Assembly (NCBI GenBank): GCA_021810635.1
Contig: JAJZIH010000001.1
Location: 124,001-188,000 of the forward strand
Direction of reading: 5' to 3'
Length of the DNA: 64,000 nucleotides
Source of the DNA: Pseudomonadota bacterium
Lineage (GTDB): Bacteria > Pseudomonadota > Gammaproteobacteria > JAKAQQ01
Part shown: piece after piece, positions 1 to 9,471 of the stretch
Numbering within the stretch: position 1 is the first letter of the stretch
How the letters are laid out: each line of letters starts with the position of its first letter
Translations under genes and position numbers: made by a program
The notes under the pieces: generated by a model
The model's database searches: none
What the model was told of the DNA's origin: nothing
Seen by the model: only the letters and a program-made list of their open reading frames with translations

Positions 1-611
1 AGGACCGACGAGGCTGGACAGTGGAAAAACGCGTGCTCCGGACTGTGTCCACCTCCCGTGCCGACGTGCCAGCCCGCCCCGACCGGAATCACCTGCCCGG
101 CTTCGATCCGTCTCAGGGTCATCGGGAGGCGGGGCACCGACCGCACATAAAAGCGGGCCCGCCCCTCGAACGAAGCCTGTTCCCGGTCGCCCGCACCATG
201 CCGGGCGTAGAAACGCTCGAGCGAGGCTCGGTCAGCCGGGGGGGCCCGGCTCTGGATGAGGCATGCCCCCAGATACTCGGCCAAGGTCATCCGGAGCGGA
301 ACCCCGAGCCGCCCGCACAGCCAATGGGCAAGGCCGACATGATCCGGGTGGAGGTGGCTCACGATCACGCCCACGGCCCGGGAATCCGCAAGCGGTCCGT
401 CGAGGAGGCGCGACCAGGCCTCCCGGGTCGGTTCGGTGTCCATCCCGGTATCGAGGAGGACAGAGCGTCCCGTTTCCCCTTCATGGAGGATCCAGACGTT
501 CACGTGGTCGAGGGCCAAAGGAAGCGGCATCCTGACCCAGCTGACGCCGGGCACGATCTCAAGCGCCAACCCGGGTGCCGGGGGCTCCCGGTCGAGCATC
601 TCGAGAACCAT
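1..611 (-). CDS. Metallo-beta-lactamase-fold hydrolase (partial, C-terminus beyond window)
   Basis: I translated this directly because the gene runs off the left edge without a stop. The first 203 residues show the MBL signature HLHPDH at about residues 85-90, preceded by a strand ending in LLDTGMDTEP, as in glyoxalase II-type and SoxH-like MBL hydrolases. The fold binds two metal ions and hydrolyses thioesters, esters or lactams; the substrate cannot be told here. The ATG shares one base with the stop of the upstream dsbG-like gene (TGATG), which implies translational coupling, and no separate strong ribosome-binding site is visible. It is the last visible gene of the minus-strand run that starts with the M20D amidohydrolase. 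No signal peptide is seen, so the protein is probably cytoplasmic. Confidence 0.8.
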   Translation of the reverse strand, partial: MVLEMLDREPPAPGLALEIVPGVSWVRMPLPLALDHVNVWILHEGETGRSVLLDTGMDTEPTREAWSRLLDGPLADSRAVGVIVSHLHPDHVGLAHWLCGRLGVPLRMTLAEYLGACLIQSRAPPADRASLERFYARHGAGDREQASFEGRARFYVRSVPRLPMTLRRIEAGQVIPVGAGWHVGTGGGHSPEHAFFHCPASSV

Positions 612-1423
612 CAGGGCGTTCCGGCCAGGCCGAGGAGATGAGGCAGATCGCCCTCGGGCGGCACCCCGCCCGTGAGGTGCAGACCGCCTTGCGCGGAGCG
701 GACTATGATCCCGGGAGTGCCCTGGAACCCGAGCCAGCCAAACAGGAGGGTGGAATCGCGGATGGCGGCCAGCGTCCGGGGCCGGATCTGGTCCGGCGGC
801 AGGGGCGGCAGGCCACCTTGGGCGTAGTGCGCCTCGAGGGCATTGTAGGTGGCCTCCGGTCGGCGGCTCTGCAGAATTCTCGCCGCCTTGCCGAGGCTGC
901 TTCGGGCCAGAACGGCAACAAACACGTAGCGCATCTGCAGTCCATCCTTGAAGAGGGGTTGCACCCACTGCCACAAGTGATGGCAATAGACGCAATTCGG
1001 ATCGACCATGGCATAGACGATGGTGCGCGGATGGGCGGCGCCTTCGGCCACCCACGGCAGATGGGCCAGCCGGTTCCAGACCCCACCCTGGACGAGATAG
1101 CGGTCGAGGAACCGGCTCGTGAGATTAACGCCATGGGCATTGATCAGGTTGCCCGTGAGGATCCCCCGGCCGCCACCTACCGAGTAGACGATGGCCCGAT
1201 GCATCCCAGACCCGATCACGTAACCCTCGATCCCAAGCCCGGTCGGGAAACGGCGGATGACCCGGACTCCCATCCGATTGAACAGCCTGAGCGTCCGCGC
1301 CGGCGAAGCAGCCCATGCCGCGGAACCGGCAAGCGCGAGCCCCACAAGCAGGACCACCAAGGTCCGGCACCGGCCGGCCGGAAGGGCAACAGGACGGCTC
1401 GGGTCAGTCGGCATCCAGATCAC
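611..1423 (-). CDS. dsbG: DsbG/DsbC-like periplasmic thiol:disulfide interchange protein
   Basis: A 270-residue protein with an N-terminal signal segment (hydrophobic stretch about residues 21-38, ending near AWAA). A DsbC/DsbG-type N-terminal domain is followed by a thioredoxin fold with the redox motif CVYC (Cys144 and Cys147, in DPNCVYC) and a cis-proline loop (GTPGI, near residue 237). It lines up along its length with E. coli DsbG, including the conserved IVYxxxDPxCxYC region. DsbG family proteins keep single cysteines reduced or isomerise disulfides in the periplasm. The start chosen is GTG; an ATG three codons later is an alternative. It ends in a TGATG overlap with the MBL gene and lies 48 bases after the gamma-glutamyltransferase, so a partner role for that exported run is possible but unproven. 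Confidence 0.85.
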   Translation of the reverse strand: MIWMPTDPSRPVALPAGRCRTLVVLLVGLALAGSAAWAASPARTLRLFNRMGVRVIRRFPTGLGIEGYVIGSGMHRAIVYSVGGGRGILTGNLINAHGVNLTSRFLDRYLVQGGVWNRLAHLPWVAEGAAHPRTIVYAMVDPNCVYCHHLWQWVQPLFKDGLQMRYVFVAVLARSSLGKAARILQSRRPEATYNALEAHYAQGGLPPLPPDQIRPRTLAAIRDSTLLFGWLGFQGTPGIIVRSAQGGLHLTGGVPPEGDLPHLLGLAGTP

Positions 1424-1471
1424 CGGATCGGGGAGGTGGCCAGTATACGACAGTGCCCAACGGCGGGCCGG

Positions 1472-3010
1472 CTACCAGCCGGCGGCACGCCCATCGGCAC
1501 GTGAATCGGATCCGGCTACAAAGCCTCCGTCCGCCGTTCGCAGGATGAGTTGGGCCCGCCCGAAGCCATCCGCTGATCCCGCCCGGACGATCTCGTGCCC
1601 CCGTTGAGCGAGAGCACGCCGGATTTCTTCCGAAAAGTCGGGCTCGACCAAAACGCGCACTCCGCCATCCCACCGCCAACGCGGCCGGTCGACCGCCTCC
1701 TGGGGGTGCGAACCCTGGTCGATGAGAGCCTGGACCAGCTGGAGATGCCCCTGCGGCTGCATGAATCCGCCCATGACCCCAAAGGGACCCCATGGCCGTC
1801 CCCCGCGCATGAGGAATCCGGGCATGAGCGTGTGATAGCTGCGCCGGCCACCACCGGCCCGGTTGGGATGTCCATCGTTCCGGCTGAAACAGAGCGCCCG
1901 GTTGGAAAGGGCGATCCCGGTTCCCGGAACCACGATCCCGGATCCGAAGCCCATGTAATTCGACTGGATGAAACTCACCATGAGTCCCGACCGGTCAGCC
2001 GCCGCGAGAAAGACCGTGCCGCCGAGGAACGGCTCTTCCGGCCGAAAAGGGCGTGCCGTGGGTCGGATTCCGGCTGCGCGCTCCCGGAGATAGCCCGGGT
2101 CGAGAAGCGCGGCAATGGCCGGACAGTCGCGCGGGTCGCCGACCCGCTCTAGGGCATCGGCAAAGGCGAACTTGACCGCCTCGATGCTCTCGTGCAGCGC
2201 CTCGACGGGATCCGCGGGCGTTCTCCCCGACAAGATTCCCAGCGCTTCGAGCGCCACGATACCTTGGCTGTTCGGCGGCAGTTCGCAGACCTCGCAACCG
2301 TGGTAGGAAATGGACAGAGGGTCCACCCAAAGGCTCCGGTGGCCGGCTAGGTCAGATGCCCGGAGCGGCCCGCTGTCTGCTTCCGCCGCCTGATCAATCG
2401 CCTGTGCGATCGACCCCTCGTAGAAATCTTCCGCCCGGGTTTCAGCGATCCGCTCGAGCGTGCGGGCCAGCGCCGGGGAACGCCAGATCGCCCCCGCCCG
2501 GGGCACAAACCCGGCCGGGAGAAAGGTGTCCTGCCAGGCGGAAAAGGCCGGGCCGGCAAAGCGGTCGGCTGCCCTCCGCCAAAAACGGGCCACCACGGGA
2601 GACAGCGGAAAACCGTCACGCGCATAGCCCACCGCCGGCGCAAACAGTTTTGGAAAGGGCAGCCGTCCGAACCGTTCATGGAGATCGGCCCAGGCCCGCG
2701 GCGCACCCGGCACCATGACCGGCAGCCAGCCGGTTTCCGGCCACGGCTGTTGCGCCCTGGGCAGGGATGAGGCCGCAGGCAATGCCCCCGATCCGTTCAA
2801 CCCCCAAAGTCGTTCCCCGTCGGAGACCAGGGCAAAGGCGTCGGAACCCAGGCCATTGCTGGTCGGTTCGACCACCGTGAGGGTGATGGCGGTGGCCAGC
2901 GCCGCATCGACGGCATTGCCTCCCTCCCGGAGGATGAAGAGCCCGGCTTCCGCAGCCAGCGGTTGGGACGTCGCCACGATCCCCCGGCTGGCGTAAACGC
3001 TGGACCGCAT
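1472..3010 (-). CDS. Gamma-glutamyltransferase family protein (Ntn hydrolase)
   Basis: The 512-residue protein belongs to the gamma-glutamyltranspeptidase family. It has the N-terminal block SNGLGSDAF and the autoprocessing/catalytic threonine in GGTVFLAAAD (Thr332), followed by SFIQSNYMGFGSGIVVPGTG, a block typical of the YwrD-like branch. Cleavage before Thr332 should give a large and a small subunit. Family members cleave or transfer gamma-glutamyl groups of glutathione and related compounds. No signal peptide is apparent, so it may be cytoplasmic, unlike E. coli Ggt. The ATG at 3010 is preceded by GAGGG at good spacing; the open frame continues upstream only through the antisense of the neighbouring symporter sequence. 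It starts 8 bases after the symporter stop, which suggests that uptake and cleavage are coupled. Confidence 0.88.
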   Translation of the reverse strand: MRSSVYASRGIVATSQPLAAEAGLFILREGGNAVDAALATAITLTVVEPTSNGLGSDAFALVSDGERLWGLNGSGALPAASSLPRAQQPWPETGWLPVMVPGAPRAWADLHERFGRLPFPKLFAPAVGYARDGFPLSPVVARFWRRAADRFAGPAFSAWQDTFLPAGFVPRAGAIWRSPALARTLERIAETRAEDFYEGSIAQAIDQAAEADSGPLRASDLAGHRSLWVDPLSISYHGCEVCELPPNSQGIVALEALGILSGRTPADPVEALHESIEAVKFAFADALERVGDPRDCPAIAALLDPGYLRERAAGIRPTARPFRPEEPFLGGTVFLAAADRSGLMVSFIQSNYMGFGSGIVVPGTGIALSNRALCFSRNDGHPNRAGGGRRSYHTLMPGFLMRGGRPWGPFGVMGGFMQPQGHLQLVQALIDQGSHPQEAVDRPRWRWDGGVRVLVEPDFSEEIRRALAQRGHEIVRAGSADGFGRAQLILRTADGGFVAGSDSRADGRAAGW

Positions 3011-3018
3011 GGCGTCCC

Positions 3019-4500
3019 TCAACAGTCCGCCACCGATCCGCCGACCGGACGGCCCGCAAACGGCCAGCGCGTCCGGACCGCTCCGGTCACAAGGAGCAGG
3101 ACCCCCACATTCAGGGCGAGGGCCAAAAGGCCGGTGTTGACGTCGGCGAGGGGCTGCGGCAGGATTTCCTGCTCCCAGCGCAGCGGGGCACCACCGAAGG
3201 AAAGCAGGGTGAGAGCGGTCACGCCCACCGCTCCACCCGCCCAGACCGCACACTTGGGGACGGGATTCCGGGTCAGGAGGCTCGCCCAGAGCGCCGGCGC
3301 AAGCTGGGTCACATAGCCGTAACCCAAGAGAAGGAGCAGCACGATGCCCTGCCCGCTCAGCCTCTCGAACAGGATGGCCGCCCCCGCGATCAGCGGCACG
3401 AGCGCACGAGCCAAGAGGTTGAGCCGTTCCTCGTTCCACTGCGGTAGACAGGGGCCGGCCACGTTGCGCGCGAGCTGGGTGGCGATTGCGAGGAGCAGCA
3501 TGGAGCCCGGCACCAGGGCCGAAAGCAGGCCGGCTCCGCCGATCAGGCCAAGCATCCAGCCGGGCAGCGTGCGCGCCGCGGCGGCCAGCAGCGCGAGATC
3601 ATGGTTGGACAGCCCGGGCAGGATCACGAGCGCCGCGAATCCAGCCAGGAGGGCAAACAGCAGCACGAGCTGGTAGAGCGGCAGGAAGATTGCGTTCCTG
3701 CGGAACAGGTTGTCGTCCCGGGCCGCATAGATCGAGCCGAAGGTATGGGGCCAGAGATAGAAGCCCAGCACCGAGAGCAGGACCGTTGACCCAAACCAGA
3801 CCGGATCGAGTCCGGTACCCGGGAGCTTGAGAAAGCCCGGGTGATCGTGGGCAATCGTATGGAACAGGGGAGCGATGCCCCCGCTGGCATGCCAGGGAAG
3901 GTAGAGCCCCAGAAAGGCCACGGCTGCAAGCAGGACGAGATCCTTGATGGCTGCGGTCCAGGCCGCGGCCCGGATGCCGGAAGCCATGACGTAGACCGTG
4001 AGGGCAAAGGTACCGAGCAGGACCGCCGCAAACGATCCAATTTGCCCGGCGGTCGTCACTTCCACGATGAGCCCGAGCCCTTCGAGCTGGAGGGCCAGGT
4101 AGGGGAACATGGCGAGAATCCCCACGATCGCCACACCGAATCCGAGCGCACGGCTGTCGTATTTGGCCACGAAGAAATCGGTTTGGGAATAAAGTTTCCG
4201 AGTTCGCGCGAAACGCCAGATGGGGGGAAGGAGCCAGTAGCCGAGACCGTAGGCCAGAGCCCCATAGGCAATGATGTAATAGGAGGGCCCGCCGTACCCG
4301 TAGGCCCAGCCACTCGCCCCGAGAAAGGTAAAGGTGGTGTAGATCTCTCCCGCCAGGAGGAAAAAGATCAGGAATCCGCCGAAACCGCGACGGCCGACCG
4401 TCCACTGCTCGAGATTCATGATGCGGCCGCGGCGAGCCGCAAGGCCGAGGCCCATGACCCCGAGCCAAGCCGCCATCAGAATGACGCTGGCGATGTTCAC
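3019..4500 (-). CDS. Sodium:solute symporter (SSS family permease)
   Basis: A 493-residue, highly hydrophobic protein with about 13 predicted membrane segments. It carries the SSS family features: an N-terminal helix followed by the RRGFGG loop, the conserved GEIYTTFTFLGASGWAYGYG region and QTDFFVAKYDSRALG. The closest style is the monocarboxylate/amino-acid permease branch that often pairs with a DUF3311 peptide. The start is GTG, overlapping the stop of the DUF3311 gene (GTGA). The substrate is unknown; next to an amidohydrolase and a gamma-glutamyltransferase, an amino-acid or gamma-glutamyl compound is a reasonable guess. It acts in the inner membrane and is probably driven by sodium or protons. 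Confidence 0.85.
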   Translation of the reverse strand: MNIASVILMAAWLGVMGLGLAARRGRIMNLEQWTVGRRGFGGFLIFFLLAGEIYTTFTFLGASGWAYGYGGPSYYIIAYGALAYGLGYWLLPPIWRFARTRKLYSQTDFFVAKYDSRALGFGVAIVGILAMFPYLALQLEGLGLIVEVTTAGQIGSFAAVLLGTFALTVYVMASGIRAAAWTAAIKDLVLLAAVAFLGLYLPWHASGGIAPLFHTIAHDHPGFLKLPGTGLDPVWFGSTVLLSVLGFYLWPHTFGSIYAARDDNLFRRNAIFLPLYQLVLLFALLAGFAALVILPGLSNHDLALLAAAARTLPGWMLGLIGGAGLLSALVPGSMLLLAIATQLARNVAGPCLPQWNEERLNLLARALVPLIAGAAILFERLSGQGIVLLLLLGYGYVTQLAPALWASLLTRNPVPKCAVWAGGAVGVTALTLLSFGGAPLRWEQEILPQPLADVNTGLLALALNVGVLLLVTGAVRTRWPFAGRPVGGSVADC

Positions 4501-4721
4501 CGAGAGACGCGCCCGCTCCGTTCCAACCAGTAGACGAGCCCGGTGAATCCTGCCGCCAGGACAGTCCAGACGAGGACCCAGAACAGCAGAAAGGGCAGGC
4601 CCCAGATCCAGGGGCGGACCTGATTCAGGAAGAACGGTCCGCCGATGATGGCGACCGGGGCGGGAAGCGAGAGTGCAATGGCGGCGATGCGCCGCCAGCG
4701 GAACCGGTGGCGGGTTCTCAG
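4497..4721 (-). CDS. DUF3311-type small membrane protein, probable symporter partner
   Basis: A 74-residue frame found by reading the gap between the amidohydrolase and the symporter. It has a basic N-terminus (RTRHRFRWRR), then two membrane helices (about residues 12-33 and 39-62) with the pattern GGPFFLNQVRPWIWGLPFLL typical of DUF3311 proteins, which are encoded just before SSS symporters. There is no in-frame ATG, GTG or TTG before the first helix. The best start is a CTG at 4721 whose last two bases overlap the amidohydrolase stop (CTGA), with GAGGAGGG only 3 bases before it. The 3' end overlaps the symporter start as GTGA. Identity is well supported by length, position and hydrophobicity; the start codon is not. 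Confidence 0.75.
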   Translation of the reverse strand: MRTRHRFRWRRIAAIALSLPAPVAIIGGPFFLNQVRPWIWGLPFLLFWVLVWTVLAAGFTGLVYWLERSGRVSR

Positions 4722-5932
4722 AAGCCCTCCTCGAGCAGGTGCCTTCCCGCCGTCAGGAACATCCCGACCCCGTTCACGAGCGCCCCTTCATCGATCGTGA
4801 AACGGGCGTGATGGTGGGGATAGACGGTTTCCGCCCCCGGGCGGCCGGCGCCCACGTAAAAGAAGGCGCCCGGTGCCTTCTCCTGGAAGGCGGAGAAATC
4901 CTCCCCACCCATGTTCCGTTGGTCATAATCGACCGCCTTCGACCCGAGGAGCGCCGTGGCCGAGGCCTCGACCACCCGGTTCACGCCCTCATGGTTGACG
5001 ACGGGCCGATATCCCCGCTCGTAGCGGAACTCGTAGCTCGCCCGATGGGCCGCCACAAGTCCAGCCAGGATGGTTTCCATCCGCTCGGGGATGCGCCGGC
5101 GCAGCTCGGCATTGCAGGTCCGGACCGTGCCGTTCAGTTCAACGGTGCCGGGCAGGACGTTGTGCGCCGTCCCGGCATGGAACTGCGTCACGGAAACCAC
5201 GAGGCTGTCCAGAGGGTCCGTTTCCCGCGAGACCAGCATCTGGAAGTTCTGGACCACCTGGCTCGCCAGCACGATCACATCGACCGAGGACTGGGGACGG
5301 GCGGCATGCCCGCCCCGGCCGGTGATCCGGATGTGGAAAACATCGGGCGCCGCCATCATGGGGCCGTAGGTCACGGCGATCCGGCCAGCCGGCACGTGCG
5401 CCCAGAGATGGGTTCCGATCACGGCATCGACCCCGTCCATCACGCCGGCCTGCACCATGTCCTCGCCCCCGCCCGGGAACAGCTCCTCGGCATGCTGGAA
5501 CAGGAAGCGAATTTCGCCCGGCCATTCCTTGCGGAGGGCGCCAAAAATCCGGGCGGTGGCGAGCAGCATCGCGGTATGTCCGTCGTGACCGCAGGCGTGC
5601 ATCGCACCGGGACGCAACGAACGGAAGGGTTCCTCGTTTTCCTCGGTGATTGGGAGTGCGTCCATGTCGGCCCGGATCGCGAGGATGCGTCCGGCGCGTC
5701 CGCCCTTGAGGACACCCACCACGCTCGTGGCGGCGGGGTGGCTGATTTCCATGCCGGGAATCTCGGCAAGCCGTTCGGTCACGAAACGGGAGGTTTCGTG
5801 TTCCTCGAAGGAAAGCTCGGGGTTCTGGTGGAGATGGCGCCGCCAGCGGATGAGATCGGGTTCGACGGCCCGGGCCTGCTGGCGGGCGGAATCATGGAGG
5901 CGAACGGATGGCAGCTCGGTGGAACGTCCCAT
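4718..5932 (-). CDS. M20D family amidohydrolase (hippurate hydrolase/N-acyl-amino-acid amidohydrolase type)
   Basis: A 404-residue metallopeptidase of the M20D branch. Expected metal ligands are visible: Cys114 and His116 in MHACGHDGHT, Glu149/Glu150 in FQHAEE, His175 in IGTHLW and the late histidine in YPHHHARF (about residues 368-371). The lid domain carries the GRGGHAARPQ motif. These enzymes hydrolyse N-acyl or amide-linked amino acids (hippurate, N-acetyl-amino acids, IAA conjugates). The ATG is preceded by GAGGGGAG at good spacing. It is the first gene of the minus-strand run and overlaps the DUF3311 frame downstream. The exact substrate cannot be read from sequence. Confidence 0.88.
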   Translation of the reverse strand: MGRSTELPSVRLHDSARQQARAVEPDLIRWRRHLHQNPELSFEEHETSRFVTERLAEIPGMEISHPAATSVVGVLKGGRAGRILAIRADMDALPITEENEEPFRSLRPGAMHACGHDGHTAMLLATARIFGALRKEWPGEIRFLFQHAEELFPGGGEDMVQAGVMDGVDAVIGTHLWAHVPAGRIAVTYGPMMAAPDVFHIRITGRGGHAARPQSSVDVIVLASQVVQNFQMLVSRETDPLDSLVVSVTQFHAGTAHNVLPGTVELNGTVRTCNAELRRRIPERMETILAGLVAAHRASYEFRYERGYRPVVNHEGVNRVVEASATALLGSKAVDYDQRNMGGEDFSAFQEKAPGAFFYVGAGRPGAETVYPHHHARFTIDEGALVNGVGMFLTAGRHLLEEGF

Positions 5933-5955
5933 GGCACACTCCCCTCGGGTGAAAG

Positions 5956-5984
5956 GTAAAACACGGGTTTCCAGTTTCTTTCAA
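5956..5984 (-). promoter_or_regulatory. Possible sigma-70 promoter for the M20D-symporter-GGT run
   Basis: On the minus strand a -35-like TTGAAA (5984 to 5979) is followed after 17 bases by TTTTAC (5961 to 5956), preceded by TG, giving an extended -10 look. It lies about 24 bases before the M20D start. A perfect TTGACA exists at 6011 to 6006 but has no matching -10 at proper spacing. Only position and partial consensus support this. Confidence 0.3.
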
Positions 5985-6086
5985 CCTGTCACACTTCGCC
6001 GGGACTGTCAAGCTGGCTGCAGGCCCGATTCAGGACAGGCGGCGCGGGCCGTATCCAGGGGATCAATGTCTGCCCCCTCCAGCGGA

Positions 6087-7376
6087 TCAGCGGGGCGGTC
6101 CCTCTTCCGGCGGATCCGTGAGAGCGGACGGAATCCGGGGGCTGGCATCGACCGGTGCGGGCGCATCGAGATTCGAGCCCGGCGGCGCGGCACCGAGATC
6201 TTCGAAGCGCCGAAGCGTCACGAGGAAACGCCCGTCGAGGGAGGCCACCGACTCGTTATAGGCCCGCACTACCCGGCCGAGCCCCTCTCCGACCCCGCGC
6301 CAGTGCTGGACGAGCACCGAAGCGCGATCGTGGAGCGTACGGGCGAGAGCTGCCACCTCTTCGGCATGCCGGGTCATGGCCTCCTGGCGCCAGCCATAAG
6401 CCATGACCTTGAGCAGCGAAAGCAGGGTCGTGGGATTGGCGACAATCACCTTGCGCTCGAAGCCATACTCGATGAGGCCCGGATCCGCACGCAAGGCAGC
6501 GCTGAACAGCATCTCCCCCGGCAGAAACAGGACCACAAACTCAGGCGAGGGCTGGAAATGCTGCCAGTAGGATTTGGCGGCCAGCGCATCGATGTGGGTA
6601 CGGATCTGACGGGCATGGTCGTGCAGAGCCCGCTCGGCGGCCTCCCCCGTGCTGTCCAGGAACTGGAAGTAGGCCTCGATCGGGGCCTTGGCATCGACCA
6701 CCACCTGCTGGCCGCCGGGCAGGCGGACAATGAGATCCGGCCTGCGGCGCCCCTCCTCCGTGGGCGTGCTCGGCTGTTCCACGAAGTCGCAGTAGTCGAC
6801 CATGCCGGCCATCTCAATGAGGTTTCGCAGCTGCATCTCGCCCCAGCGGCCACGGGCCATCGGCTGATGGAGCACGCGCGACAGTTCATGGGTTTCGTTC
6901 GAAAGCTGGGGCAGCTGGACTTCAGACAGCGACCGCAACTGTTCGAGAAGCGTGGCCTGGCCCTGGACCCGCTCCTGCTCGAAACGCTCGACCTTGCTCT
7001 CGAAACGGCCCAAGGACTCGGCGAGAGGCTTGATCCAAGACTGGATGGCTTCCGCCCGCTGGCTGAAACCGCTTTCGTTTTCCTCGCGGTAGCGGTCAAA
7101 GAGCCCGCGGGCCAGCTCGATAAACCGCTGGTTGTTCTGCGCCAGAGCTTCGGCGGAATGCATCCGGAAGACTTCGGACAGGCGTCCTTCGGCCTCGCGG
7201 AGAAGGACCTCCTTCTCGGCCGAGAGGCACTGCAGCTGCCGGATCCGTTCCTCGAGCGTGGCCACTTCACGGTTGAGGTCGAGCTCGCCCGCCCGGGCGC
7301 GGAGCCGGGCCCCAAGCCATCCGATCGCCAGCCCGAGAGCGAGGCCGATCGGACCCAACGCAAGTGCCCATGCCAT
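6087..7376 (-). CDS. rmuC: RmuC family DNA recombination protein
   Basis: A 429-residue protein with one N-terminal membrane anchor (about residues 2-19), a coiled-coil region rich in Glu/Arg/Leu (about 28-175) and the C-terminal RmuC domain. The domain shows the conserved blocks [28 protein letters not shown] and [11 protein letters not shown], as in PD-(D/E)xK-like nuclease folds. RmuC limits recombination at inverted repeats in E. coli and is widely conserved; its exact activity is unsettled. The ATG was chosen where the anchor begins; the frame is open further upstream but lies opposite typA. It is divergent from typA with 85 bases between starts. The C-terminal tail after about residue 385 is Pro/Ala-rich and probably disordered. 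Confidence 0.9.
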   Translation of the reverse strand: MAWALALGPIGLALGLAIGWLGARLRARAGELDLNREVATLEERIRQLQCLSAEKEVLLREAEGRLSEVFRMHSAEALAQNNQRFIELARGLFDRYREENESGFSQRAEAIQSWIKPLAESLGRFESKVERFEQERVQGQATLLEQLRSLSEVQLPQLSNETHELSRVLHQPMARGRWGEMQLRNLIEMAGMVDYCDFVEQPSTPTEEGRRRPDLIVRLPGGQQVVVDAKAPIEAYFQFLDSTGEAAERALHDHARQIRTHIDALAAKSYWQHFQPSPEFVVLFLPGEMLFSAALRADPGLIEYGFERKVIVANPTTLLSLLKVMAYGWRQEAMTRHAEEVAALARTLHDRASVLVQHWRGVGEGLGRVVRAYNESVASLDGRFLVTLRRFEDLGAAPPGSNLDAPAPVDASPRIPSALTDPPEEGPPR

Positions 7377-7425
7377 GACCCGGCGACCCCCCGACCCGAG
7401 CGGAACCCGCCGGGTTTCAACCGTG

Positions 7426-7431
7426 TATACT
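7426..7431 (+). promoter_or_regulatory. Probable -10 element of typA
   Basis: TATACT lies 30 bases before the typA GTG in the 85-base gap between divergent rmuC and typA. The expected -35 region (about 7403-7408) is a poor match, so this is a candidate only. Confidence 0.35.
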
Positions 7432-7461
7432 AGCGCCCCGCGCGTCCCTCCGGTAGCCGCC

Positions 7462-9288
7462 GTGTCCCTCTCCCTGCGCAACGTGGCCATCGTCGCCCAT
7501 GTCGACCATGGCAAGACGACGCTCGTCGACCAGCTCCTCCGGCAGTCCGAAACCCTGGCCGCGCGCGAGATCCTACCCGACCGGGCGATGGATTCCAACG
7601 AGCTCGAGCGGGAGCGGGGAATCACGATCCTCGCCAAGAACACGGCCATTCGTTGGCACAACCACCGCATCAACATCGTGGACACCCCGGGCCACGCCGA
7701 TTTCGGCGGCGAGGTCGAGCGGGCGCTCGCCATGGTGGATTCGGTCCTCCTCCTCGTGGACGCCCTGGACGGGCCGATGCCCCAGACCCGCTTCGTCACC
7801 CAGAAGGCCCTGGCCCGCGGCCTGCGCCCGATCGTCGTGGTGAACAAGATGGATCGCCCCGGGGCCCGCGCGGAGTGGGTCGTGAACCAGGTCTTCGATC
7901 TGTTCGACCGGTTGGGCGCCAGCGAAAGCCAACTGGACTTCAAGGTGCTCTACACCTCGGCCCTGGTCGGCTGGGCCGCGTACACGGCGGAGCGGCCCGG
8001 TACCGATCTCACGCCGTTGTTTGAAACCCTGGTGGCGAGTTGTCCTCCCCCGGCGGTGAGCCTGGAGGGACCGTTCCAGCTCCAGATTGCGGCCCTCGAC
8101 TATTCGAGTTACGTGGGGGCGATCGGGATCGGCCGGATCAACCGCGGTATCGCCCGCCGGGGCATGAACGTCGTCCAGATCGACCGTGACGGCAACCGCA
8201 GGCCCGGCCGGATCATCCAGATCCTGGGCTTTCTCGGGCTTGAGCGGGTCGAGGTCGAAAGCGCCGAGGCGGGCGACATCATCGCCTTCGCCGGGCTCGA
8301 GGAACCCCGGATCTCCGACACGATCACGGCCCCCGAGCGGCCCGAGGCCCTGCCCTCCCTCAGCATCGACGAACCCACGATCAGCATGTCCTTCGAGGTC
8401 AACACCTCGCCGTTCGCCGGGCACGAAGGACGGTTCGTCACGAGCCGGGAACTCCGGGCACGGCTCATGCGCGAAATCCGCCACAACGTGGCGCTCCGCG
8501 TCCAGGAAACCCCGGATCCCGACCGCTTTGAGGTCTCGGGCCGGGGCGAGCTCCATCTCGGCATCCTGATCGAGACCATGCGGCGGGAAGGCTACGAACT
8601 CGCGGTATCCCGGCCCCGTCCGCTCTTCCGCGAGGGGCCTCATGGGCGCGAGGAACCCTACGAAACCCTGATCGTCGACATTCCGGAAAACCACCAGGGG
8701 ATCGTCCTCGAATCAATGGGCCTCCGCGGCGGTGAACTCGAGGATCTCCTGCCGGACGGGCACGGGCGCCTGCGCCTGAGCTACCGGATCCCCTCACGGG
8801 GCCTGATCGGCTTCCAGACCGAGTTCCGCATGGCGACGGGCGGCACCGGCATTCTCCACCGGGTATTCGAGGGTTACGGCCCCGACAAGCCGCTCCGGGT
8901 CCTGCAGCGTGCCAACGGCGCCCTGATCTCGAACGGCACCGGCGAGGCGGTTCCCTTCGCCCTGTTCAACCTGCAGGAACGGGGCCGTCTCTTCGTGGGT
9001 CCCGGCGACCGGATCTACGCTGGCGAAATCGTGGGGCTGCACACCCGCGAAAACGATCTCACCGTGAACCCCCTCAAGGCCAAGGCCCTGACCAACGTCC
9101 GGGCCGCGAGCCGCGACGAGAACGTGCTCCTCACCCCACCCCTGCGCATCACCCTGGAACGGGCGCTGGAACTCATCAAGGACGATGAGCTCGTGGAAGT
9201 GACGCCCGCCAACATCCGCCTGCGCAAGCGCCTGCTTGAGGAGGGGGAGCGCCGGCGCGCCCAGCGCCGGGCGGAACCTCAGGCCTGA
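7462..9288 (+). CDS. typA: Ribosome-associated translational GTPase TypA/BipA
   Basis: A 608-residue GTPase, matching the usual TypA length of about 607. The G motifs are visible: G1 AHVDHGKTT, the switch region RGITIL, G3 [14 protein letters not shown] and G4 NKMDR. Domains II, III, V and the TypA-specific C-terminal domain (GLIGFQTEF, then [14 protein letters not shown]) follow in order. TypA binds the ribosome and supports 50S assembly and growth under stress or cold. The start is GTG at [11 protein letters not shown], which fits the family N-terminus; the frame is open upstream but only opposite rmuC. Transcription probably starts from its own promoter in the divergent gap. Confidence 0.95.
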   Translation: MSLSLRNVAIVAHVDHGKTTLVDQLLRQSETLAAREILPDRAMDSNELERERGITILAKNTAIRWHNHRINIVDTPGHADFGGEVERALAMVDSVLLLVDALDGPMPQTRFVTQKALARGLRPIVVVNKMDRPGARAEWVVNQVFDLFDRLGASESQLDFKVLYTSALVGWAAYTAERPGTDLTPLFETLVASCPPPAVSLEGPFQLQIAALDYSSYVGAIGIGRINRGIARRGMNVVQIDRDGNRRPGRIIQILGFLGLERVEVESAEAGDIIAFAGLEEPRISDTITAPERPEALPSLSIDEPTISMSFEVNTSPFAGHEGRFVTSRELRARLMREIRHNVALRVQETPDPDRFEVSGRGELHLGILIETMRREGYELAVSRPRPLFREGPHGREEPYETLIVDIPENHQGIVLESMGLRGGELEDLLPDGHGRLRLSYRIPSRGLIGFQTEFRMATGGTGILHRVFEGYGPDKPLRVLQRANGALISNGTGEAVPFALFNLQERGRLFVGPGDRIYAGEIVGLHTRENDLTVNPLKAKALTNVRAASRDENVLLTPPLRITLERALELIKDDELVEVTPANIRLRKRLLEEGERRRAQRRAEPQA

Positions 9289-9471
9289 CCCAGCGACAGC
9301 GCGCCCGCAAGTCAACCCGAGGTCGAAGGCCGCAACCGCCAGAGCCGCCCCGCTGTTCATCCAGTCGGCGGGGGGCGGGCCTTCTGCCCGACACGATCCG
9401 GGCGCATCTGGAAAATCCGGGAGGATGGATTCGGGGCTAGACTGAAGCTCAGACCGTCATCAAAGGTACTC

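Noticed and set aside
575-1504. Long plus-strand frames over the dsbG-like and MBL genes
   Set aside because: They show only low-information Arg/Pro/Gly-rich sequence, while the minus strand gives recognised domains with active-site motifs.
3011-3439. Long N-terminal extension of the gamma-glutamyltransferase
   Set aside because: The extension is the symporter sequence read in another frame. It has biased Arg/Pro/Gly composition and the ATG at 3010 has a good ribosome-binding site.
7377-7943. N-terminal extension of RmuC opposite typA
   Set aside because: It is the antisense of the typA G domain; the membrane anchor marks the real start.
9376-9390. Terminator after typA (CGGGC and GCCCG around a 5-base loop)
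   Set aside because: There is no T-run after the hairpin, so it is not a convincing terminator.
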